DNA of 64,000 nucleotides from Cladorrhinum sp. PSN259 (Eukaryota > Ascomycota > Sordariomycetes > Sordariales > Podosporaceae). Under the pieces are notes generated by a model that saw only the letters and a program-made list of their open reading frames with translations, searched no databases and was not told the DNA's origin. Made by a program: the position numbers and the translations under genes. Location of the stretch: positions 62,001 through 126,000 of the forward strand of contig MU867107.1 of the NCBI GenBank assembly GCA_033725935.1, given 5' to 3'. This document shows, piece by piece, positions 56,901 to 64,000 of the stretch. Within the stretch, counting starts at the first letter, position 1; every line of letters starts with the position of its first letter.

Positions 56901-58248
56901 ATGTCTCCGGCTCACTCCACCAACTGCGAGGAGTGCAACAAAGTGTTTGAGAGCAGAAAGAAATTAAGGTGCGTGTTATATACTCATCTGGGGACCAGCC
57001 ACAAATGTTCTTTTGCACTGACCAAAGCCCAGCGATCACAAAAGATCGCACAACAAGAAGTTTAAGTGCCCAGAGTCTCGTTGTAACCTCAAATTCAGCA
57101 CGGCAAAAGACCTGAGACGGCACTCGCACAAACATAAACCCACTCAAAATGACCAATGCTGTTATTGTGGAGCCAACGCCGGGCGACAGGACAATTTCCA
57201 AAGGCACATCAGAGACTATCATAAGGGTGGCCTCTTAACAGAAGTTGAGAGGGGCGACGAGATCGCCGTCCAGACGCTAGTGCTGCAGCAAGCCGGTGAA
57301 ACCAAACGGAAAGACCCTTTCGGTATTCCAGCACTGCGAATTGCGATTCGCAACAGGAATGAAGGCATCACCAAGTTGCTTCTTGATGGTGGATTTAACA
57401 CTGAAAATACGGATATGGAGGGTAGGACGACCCTCATGCAGGCAGTTTGCCACCGCCATGAAGGCATTGTAAGACTTCTTCTTGAAGCCGGGTCCAGGGT
57501 CGACACGAGGGACCAGGGAGGCAGGACAGCCCTCATCGTAGCGGTAATCTACGATCATGAAAGCATTGTCAGACTTCTTCTTGATGCCGGGGCCGGGGTC
57601 GACACGAAGGACCAGAGGGGCACGCCCCTCATGCAGGCAGTTCGCCGCAGCAAAGAAGGCATTGTCAGACTTCTTCTTGATGCCGGGGCCAGGGTCGACA
57701 CGAAGGACCAGGATGGCGAGACGGCCCTCATCTGGGCAGTCAAGCTCGGGAAGGAAGGCATTATCAGACTTTTGTTCGATGCCGGGGCCAAAATTAACAC
57801 AAATTACCCGGAAGCCAGAACGATCGTGGAGGTGGCAGTTAGCTTGATGTACGGGCAGGAAAGCATTCTTAGACTGCTCCTTAACGCCGGGACTAGCATT
57901 GAGGAGAAGGATACATTCGACAGGATGGCCCTTCATGGGGCAATCAGGCAAAAGTCTAACAGAATGGTAAAGATACTTCTTGCCGCGGGAGTCAATATCG
58001 AAGCGAAGGACGAACATAACATGACACCCCTCTTATTGGCAGTCGAACGGTGCGGCTTTGGATGGGGGCCTGAACAATACGAAAGGGAACGTGTGAATAT
58101 CGTGAGTTTGCTCCTTAACGCTGGAGCTAACGTCGAAGCGGTGGATAGTTACGGTCGTACAGCACTGCAGCTCGCGTTTGAGCGGGAGGCGCATGAAGTT
58201 ATAAAGGTTCTAGAAGCATCGCGAGGTATCGATGCAACGGGTACTTGA
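56901..58248 (+). CDS. Zinc-finger and ankyrin-repeat protein
   Basis: Two exons (56901..56968, 57045..58248), 423 aa. The intron (GTGCGT donor, CACTGAC branch) splits the first finger: CEECNKVFESRKKLR joins RSHNKKFKCPESRCNLKFSTAKDLRRHSHKH. A third finger follows (CCYCGANAGRQDNFQRHIRDYH). After a short linker, about nine ankyrin repeats of 33 residues run to the C-terminus (pattern GRTALM-AV--HEGIVRLLLDAGARVDTKDQ). The central repeats are nearly identical at DNA level (99-bp units around 57470-57715). Finger-plus-ankyrin arrangements occur in fungal NLR-like and signalling families; no NACHT domain is present here. Repeat number may vary by unequal crossing over. Confidence 0.85.
57430..57740 (+). 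repeat. Near-identical 99-bp ankyrin-coding units
   Basis: The stretch beginning CATTGTCAGACTTCTTCTTG and running into the GTCGACACGAAGGACCAG segment recurs at about 57564 and 57660, with a diverged copy at about 57466. Each unit encodes one ankyrin repeat. Confidence 0.8.
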
Positions 58249-58794
58249 TTGATAGTGTATAGGTATATAGGTATAGACACCGATAGCACTCAGACGACGT
58301 ATTCTTGCGCCCCATATTGTTAAGCCTAGTAAAGAACTACGGCAGCATCTATATATATCAGGTCTAATGGGTTGAGCCCAATAAAATTGCCGCCTAGTAA
58401 TTGACGAGCAGGATTGCTCTATCCTATCTGAGCCGTTTTACTCTGCGGAAATTATGCTGTTTGAGCTTAAGATTTGGTTTGAGAATAGGCGGAGCTGTCG
58501 ATTCTAGTTCCGTGTCACGATTACTTCTCCTGCTAGTTTTTCCTTTCGTTTATATAAATATATCTTTGCCTGTAGATTGGTTATTTAAGGCCTGCCAGGT
58601 CTTTAAGGGTCTCTTCCGCTAGATGGCTCGGAGAGACGAAAAGTCAGAAGGTATAAGGGTGTTGTGGTGGAATTTGTAAACGGGAAACCGCCACATGTCT
58701 CAAAATTTGCAAGATCATGCTTGGATATTTGATATTACCAACTTCCACGCCAGGAGTCCAGCGCTGATCAGGAGCCATTCGACTTTACTCGCTA
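58249..58794. other. Intergenic between convergent genes
   Basis: AT-rich 3' flanking DNA. No supported coding region. Confidence 0.5.
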
Positions 58795-59634
58795 CTACAT
58801 CGGTTTGCACTGTTGGTCGTCTGCCCAGCCAATGAAACCTGTTATTCCAACAACTAGTGACGGGTCTGGCCCCGACAAAAACCATCTTCTCAAGTGGCAG
58901 CTGTCACAGAGAGGCCAATCCTCCTCCGTGCTCTTCCGCAGAGAATGCGGCCCGTAGCGGTCAATGATAGCTCCGGCACTTTCCAATTCCATAAGCCTGA
59001 TGAAGCTATACACCGCCTCGACAAGTGGACCATCTGGCCCGGGGCTAGCCGGCAAGGCACATCGAGGGAACAGACGATCTGATATTGGGCAACGGCAGAC
59101 GCTGCCTACTGGTAGCTGGTCGCCACAATTCTTTTCGCTAGCAAAGTCGCAAGTAACCATGACCTTTTCCGAGTTGTTTTGGGATCCATGGATGCGGAAA
59201 GAGGTTTCGGCCCATGCCGTCGTGACGTACTCGTGATAAGTTTTTCCCCAGCGGAAGCCCATGATACGGCGAAGATAAAAGTCGACTTTGTGGTGAATAG
59301 CCAGTTCCCTGATGAGGCGCACGTCGGAGCCCAAGCCATCAAGGTACCGCTTGAGGTAAACAGTATCGGACGGATAGATGTCCCAGATCTCAACGTGAAG
59401 TGGATGGTCGCCCAAGCAAAGCGACAGAACCTCCCATCTCAATTGACGACAGGTTTTGGCGATTGGCGGCGTTTTAAAGCTTGCCGTTTTGGATGCATTC
59501 CGTCTTTCCTTCGGCGGCGGGTACGAAGTGATGTCTTGGACATTGAGGAGCTGGAAAATCGCCTGTCGAAGCTCCAGAGGAAGCTTGTTGATCAAGTGGC
59601 ATGATGTCGGTTGAGGTTGCGTTGGAATATTCAT
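58795..59634 (-). CDS. 2EXR/F-box-like protein
   Basis: A single exon, 279 aa, starting at the ATG at 59634. The N-terminal block is HLINKLPLELRQAIFQLLN, an F-box/2EXR-like opening helix, followed by IAKTCRQLRWEVLSLCLGDHPLHVEIWD, the second conserved block of these fungal proteins. The remainder (HHKVDFYLRRIMGFRWG, a Cys-rich CDFASEKNCGDQ...CRCP segment, and a C-terminal CDSCHLRRWF) is not recognised. It is distinct from the gene at 30794. Unknown role; F-box-like proteins may recruit substrates to ubiquitin ligases. Confidence 0.7.
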   Translation of the reverse strand: MNIPTQPQPTSCHLINKLPLELRQAIFQLLNVQDITSYPPPKERRNASKTASFKTPPIAKTCRQLRWEVLSLCLGDHPLHVEIWDIYPSDTVYLKRYLDGLGSDVRLIRELAIHHKVDFYLRRIMGFRWGKTYHEYVTTAWAETSFRIHGSQNNSEKVMVTCDFASEKNCGDQLPVGSVCRCPISDRLFPRCALPASPGPDGPLVEAVYSFIRLMELESAGAIIDRYGPHSLRKSTEEDWPLCDSCHLRRWFLSGPDPSLVVGITGFIGWADDQQCKPM

Positions 59635-60293
59635 TTTGAAGCCTGAAACAGTTTGACTCAACTTTGGGAGAATTGGGAAAACTGAACGGCCATCGTGACC
59701 GAACCAGATGAGTGAGGTGAGGGAAGAGCACAGCCTCCATGGAGGAATCCTAAGCCACTCTTGAAAGGTGGGGAAATCGCTGCACCTGCATCCTCATTTC
59801 GTCGTCAAACTGTACGACCTCAGCAGCCATTCGAGTAAGCACAAAAGTTTTGGGGGTCGAATTCCTTCCATAATGACACGACAATGAGCGACCATCAGTA
59901 AAAGACATATTAACCTCGCCATTGTGCTAGTCACGCTTCCACAGGCCTGGGTGATGACCTTAGGATATGACACGAGCATACATTTAGTGTTTTTTGCGGT
60001 GTAAGTTTACGACCACGTCTTGAACCTTCTCAATTGCCCTGCCAATGTTAGAGTTTCGGACACGTTGCGGGCAGTAAGTATTCTTGATTGTCAAATCCAC
60101 ACCTGGCTGAGAGTTAAGCGCAAGCTAGGAAATAACTTGCGCCACATATGCAATTGCTACCATCAAACCCACTAAGACTTTGGCATAACTTCTAAAGACC
60201 ATCAATTCATTACTTTCTTCATAACCCTTACTACAATTACATTACCACCCACTGGCAGTATCGCTCCAGCATTGTGTCCGAGTCCCAGCAACT
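59635..60293. other. Intergenic
   Basis: It is upstream DNA of the 2EXR-like gene and 3' flank of the Con-6 type gene. No supported coding region. Confidence 0.45.
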
Positions 60294-60577
60294 TTACTTA
60301 GAATCCTTGCTAAAGAAGGCGTCCTCCCCTCCTAGCTCTTCGAGCTTCTTTTTCGAGTTCTCCTTGGACTCGTCGCTGGTGTCTTTTTCCCGCTGTCAGT
60401 ACATATCTTTGATGGATGCGAGGAGACGAGGGGAGGGAATATCTTACTTGGATTGCTCAGATTAGCCTTATGGCCGCGGGCCTGGTTGCTGATCTCCTCT
60501 GGCGCCTGGTTGGCACTCTCCTGGGCTGCATCGTTGGGGATGTCGCGCTGCTTGGGGTTGGGACGGAGCTCGGGCAT
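60294..60577 (-). CDS. Con-6 type conidiation protein
   Basis: Two exons (60577..60448, 60382..60294), 72 aa. The Con-6 motif NQARGHKANLSNPNTSDESK is split by the 65-bp intron (GTAAGA donor) and restored exactly on splicing, followed by a basic helix (ENSKKKLEELGG). Proteins of this small family are hydrophilic, induced during conidiation or by light and stress in ascomycetes, and found in spores. Only one motif copy is present, while Neurospora Con-6 has two. Exact biochemical function is unknown. Confidence 0.85.
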
Positions 60578-62145
60578 TTTGGTGGGGGTTTTGGTAGAAG
60601 TGTTCTTTGAAGTAGTTTGGTTGTGGTGGTTTGGTTCAGCAATTGAGATTTATTATCTTGGCTTGTTGAATTCAGTGCTATGATTAGAGTAAAGTCAAGT
60701 TGAGTGAGGGAAAGTTTAGCAGTTAAATAGGCGTAGTGCTGGTGGTTGAATATTGGTGCTCATTGTTTAGGGAGTCGTGACGCCATGGATTACATCACAC
60801 AGTTTGGCACAGTATTGATGCTCGGTGGTTGAACCCAGCAACATGACATCACCACTTACCCTTTGCAAACAACAACCACATACAAATTCAAAGAGCAAGG
60901 ATTCAATTGCACTTTCCTTTTCGTTTGCAGAAGTCTTCGATTGGGTTTTGAAGTAATATGACGATGTCATCAATCATGTCATTTGAGAGGGATTGTCTCA
61001 GATCAGCAGCTTGAATCGGCAGCCCAACAGCTGCACCTTTCTTTGTCGCGCTATCACGCTTTTCCCCCTGTCTGAAATTGAATTCAACGCTTTGTATTTC
61101 ACTTGACTAATACTCTAGCTCTCTAGGTGCAGCTCCCTGTCCTTGATGCAAGGCACCCGCTTCCTGGTAGTGCTCGGCTATTGGACTTCAACTCTTACAA
61201 ACCCGACACGACATCATTGCATATTAAAGGCATTTGAAGTGGAAGACGGTGACTAATGTTACCGCTGGACTGTACTCGCATCCCTCGCAAAAGGACGGCA
61301 CAGGTGGGAATCGAACCCACTGCGGAATATAACCAGGAAATGGACGTGACCTAACACTGAACAAAGACTTCTTACACACCGAAAGTCCTAGTCCGAGTTT
61401 GGAGCCTGGAACGGTTGGAAGCACTTGACGGACAGCTCTGGGTTCCCCACAATCACTTCTTTCACCACAGGTTCTGAGACCAGAGTACATGGTTGCAACC
61501 AAGGCCGCGAACCAGTGGTTCTTCCTGTGGATAGCATTTGCTGATTCATGGATCGTCCATGGGAATGTCCTTATTTGCGTTTCTACCATGTATGTTTAGG
61601 CTGCAGTGCCGCAAAGGTCAATGATCCAGCTTTGACTGCGTTGAGACTTGGCGCTTGCAGGATCAAGGGGCATATACTCAATTTGCGTTACTTGAGATCT
61701 GCGAGGCTCCGCAGCGAGGAGGAAAAGATTGCTGTGAGGTTTACTACAAGAGGGAATGATGTTATCAACAATTATATCCGTTTATAGCACTAAAGGGGCA
61801 CGATGATGGGGAGGCATCGGAGTTGTGACTGACTGGATTGAGATGTGCCGGGCTGCTATATTCGGTGCTGGCTGCTTGAGACTGGATATGGATTCCCTTG
61901 CTGTTAACCGCTATGCTGGCGTATTCGATTGCCTTTGCGGCACCAGTTTCCTAGGGCCGCCCACTGATCCTTATCCGTCGGTGTCTCCTTATTCGGAGGA
62001 GGCACTCAAAGGGGGTCGGTTCCGAACATGATAATGAGACCCGGCACCCCCATAGTCTTAAACAACACCATGGTGGCTAGAGCCTGCGCCCTGAGGGCAC
62101 AAAACTGCCACTGGATAGTTCTGCTGTTGTTATCCTCGCCCACCA
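60578..62145. other. Intergenic; contains a tRNA 3' fragment
   Basis: It is the promoter region of the Con-6 type gene, then anonymous DNA. At 61297..61325 (minus strand) lies a tRNA-like T-arm (GTGGG-TTCGATT-CCCAC) plus acceptor half CTGTGCC, but no matching 5' half (GGCACAG) was found nearby. Confidence 0.45.
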
Positions 62146-62820
62146 CTATGGCCTCTTCGAGTTGGTAAACCAGTTCTGGTTCAGAATATCGGTGACGAAC
62201 GGAACCGAGACAAGATCCTTGGGTCCAGTGGTAATTAGAACCCGAGAGTGTACCCCTGGGCCTGTATATGCACCGAATCCGATCTTGTTCCAGGTCACAC
62301 CGGCACGATAACGCTGAATAACCAATCCTCCCTTCATGATAAACTAGTAGAGCTTATTGGCACCTTCGTGGGTAAAGGTGACCAATATGGACGTTGACGT
62401 TGGTGCCAAAGCGGGGTCTTTCGGACTCCTTTCCTTTCGCTTGTCTAGAGTCTGCCATGGGCAGGTTGACAATTGCCCGCGTATTCGAGTCCGTTTGCGT
62501 GCTTGGGTCTGGCTGCGTATTCGGCTCTGGCAGTGCCGTTTGTTGAGTCGTGTTTTGTGAAGCTGTCTGCTGAGCTGGTGGAGCGGGGCCGTTCTGCTTG
62601 TTTGCGAGGTACTTATGCCACCGTCTCACCACCGCCTTATAGGTCCCATTGCTTTCCGCCCATTCTAATGGGTACGGATCTTCAATTGACTCCCAGAAAT
62701 GTGAATTGCTCAATCTTGCTGCCTCGGCCAGAATGGCTAGCGGGCTCGCGACACGGTGTCTTTCGCTCGCTTGACAGATTCGTTGTAATCATCTCGCTTC
62801 TCTAGGAGTTGGGTCGCTCG
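62146..62820 (-). pseudogene. Decayed coding sequence of unknown family
   Basis: Two minus-strand frames look protein-like. One (about 62354..62740) includes ILAEAARLSNSHFWESIEDP and YKAVVRRWHKYLANKQNG, then a Gln/Thr/Pro-rich stretch. Upstream, in another frame, is LLEKRDDYNESVKRAKDTVSRAR, so a frameshift is implied. Below 62353 a third frame reads VTFTHEGANKLY-stop-FIMKGGLVIQRYRAGVTWNKIGFG, with a TAG where a CAG may have been. The pieces could be one dead gene or retroelement remnant. No diagnostic motif was seen. Confidence 0.35.
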
Positions 62821-62949
62821 AACTCATGGGTGTCGACTTGCGGCTGCGGGGCAGTGGGTGTCGGTGGGAGATTGGTAATCTAGAGACTGCAGTTCTCTTC
62901 GGGTTTCAGTTTGGCGGATCTGTTCTGGTCGGCAAAACCCGTTTCCCTC

Positions 62950-63534
62950 TTAATTCTCAGTGAAATCGAGGTGACGCTCCAATACCTTGCTCCCGCCATC
63001 GTCGGGATGAGTCTGGTCGAATTCCGCCTTCAACAAAGCGTCCATGGGTTTGAAATTAGGCTCCGAAGAGGTCAAAAATCGAGCAGCGCCACGACTGTGG
63101 GAGAACGGTTAGTTATCTTTCAACCATGCCCTAAATTCTTAATACCAAATACACAAACTAGCTTCAATATTGTTCCATTGATTAGACAGCTTGAAATCCA
63201 TGATCTCATGACCTGCCGACGCGCGTTTCGACGACTCAAGTTGGCGAACTTCAGCCGGGCTATCGAGTCACTCTGCAATGACATGCGTAGACTGTAGTTG
63301 CGACTGGTAGACAAAAGATGCTGCGACTTACCTTAAATGAGATCGAGGAAGCCTCGCAAAGACTCGTACTTTGTAAAGATAGCTCTGCAGCGAATATCGA
63401 GATGGATTGTGGTCCTGCGGTAGAACAAGTAGATTGGTTTTTGACTGCCAGCAGTACCTGCGTTTCCTTGCGTTCTTCGGTATCAGCCGCAACTACAAGT
63501 TGGGGTCAAAGTTGGTGCAGTCGTCATATGCGTG
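62950..63534 (-). CDS. Possible multi-exon gene fragment, structure unresolved
   Basis: Minus-strand coding-like segments ending at a TAA (62950-62952): FLTSSEPNFKPMDALLKAEF and DQTHPDDGGSKVLERHLDF in 62953..63094 after a CCACAG acceptor. Upstream are segments around 63332-63510 (VAADTEERKETQ, with a possible 43-bp intron) and a GTAAGT donor at 63331. The frames do not join cleanly in every arrangement I tried, so the model is tentative. No family recognised. Confidence 0.3.
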
Positions 63535-64000
63535 TCCCATACCGCTCGGCATCTTCTTCTGTCTAGACCTCGCTGCACCGCAGTTCCCTTCATAGCCGAC
63601 TCAGCCTTCGACCCCAAGTCGACACAGCGAGCAACGAGACTTTTCCTACCTCACGATTAGATACCCCGACATTACGTAGCCATCATATCTTCCATGTTTG
63701 CGGTATCTAGTGTTCTGGGTCGTACAAATCTTCCGAGTGCTTTTATCGTGGTCGTCCCGAAGCTTTTGAGCTTCAGCGCAGGTGTGAGTGCCGACTCCTG
63801 CTTCCTGCCTGCCAGGATGTTTGCGGATATGACTAGAATATGATAGAGAACTTACACGACGTGATCAGTTCAAAGCCGATGCACACCGTTGCCAAGATTT
63901 TCTGTGACGCTAAACGAAAATAGGCAGTTTGTTTACTCCCCTGACTTGCAGTGGCGAGTCAGCTCTTCTCCATGATCAGTTTCCAAATCTGACAACAGGA
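63535..64000. other. Right edge, nothing firmly recognised
   Basis: A GTAAGT donor-like site on the minus strand near 63854 and short open stretches suggest a gene may continue beyond the edge. No motif seen. Confidence 0.3.

Overview
The window is genomic DNA of a filamentous ascomycete (Pezizomycotina). The evidence is intron-rich genes with 45-100 bp introns (GTRNGT donors, CTAAC/CTGAC-type branch sites), two HET-domain genes, a Zn2Cys6 regulator, a UstYa-family protein, an AA9 LPMO with a fungal CBM1, a Con-6 type protein, nuclear tRNAs (one with an intron next to the anticodon), and a pogo/Fot1-like transposon broken only by CAG/CAA-to-stop and TGG-to-TAG changes, as RIP would produce. 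Gene models below were assembled by hand from reading frame and splice signals. All complete models close to a multiple of three.

Region 1-8,700 looks like a secondary-metabolism or aromatic-tailoring cluster. It holds a cytochrome P450 cut by the left edge (-), a salicylate-hydroxylase-like FAD monooxygenase (-) sharing a divergent promoter with a vanillyl-alcohol-oxidase-like flavoenzyme (+), a UstYa/DUF3328 protein (+) and an AflR-like Zn2Cys6 regulator (-). No PKS, NRPS or clear repeat-type RiPP precursor is visible, so the core enzyme may lie left of the window.

Region 8,700-17,800 is gene-poor. It holds a secreted CBM18 protein, a putative amidoligase, and an intact small secreted cysteine-rich gene whose frameshifted paralog lies on the other side of the amidoligase. 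Region 17,800-22,500 has a large transcription factor combining a Cys-rich binuclear-like cluster with C2H2 fingers, then an AA9 LPMO. Region 24,300-32,900 is rich in recognition or cell-death-like genes: a degenerate caspase-like protein, a HET protein, a pseudokinase, a 2EXR protein and a secreted DUF3237-like protein.

Region 34,400-36,650 carries a repeat-rich coiled-coil gene whose predicted first exon lies inside a four-copy 173-bp tandem array, so the start exon is present four times. Region 38,400-48,900 has a secreted GH2 enzyme, tRNA-Asn, a small ankyrin protein, the dead pogo element with 45-bp TIRs, tRNA-Ala and a second HET gene. Region 49,000-60,600 has a DHA2-type MFS exporter, a long disordered/alpha-beta hydrolase fusion with Asp at the nucleophile position, a possible non-autonomous TIR element, two divergent zinc-finger genes (one with near-identical ankyrin repeats), a second 2EXR/F-box-like gene and a Con-6 type gene. 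The last 3 kb holds decayed or unresolved coding fragments.
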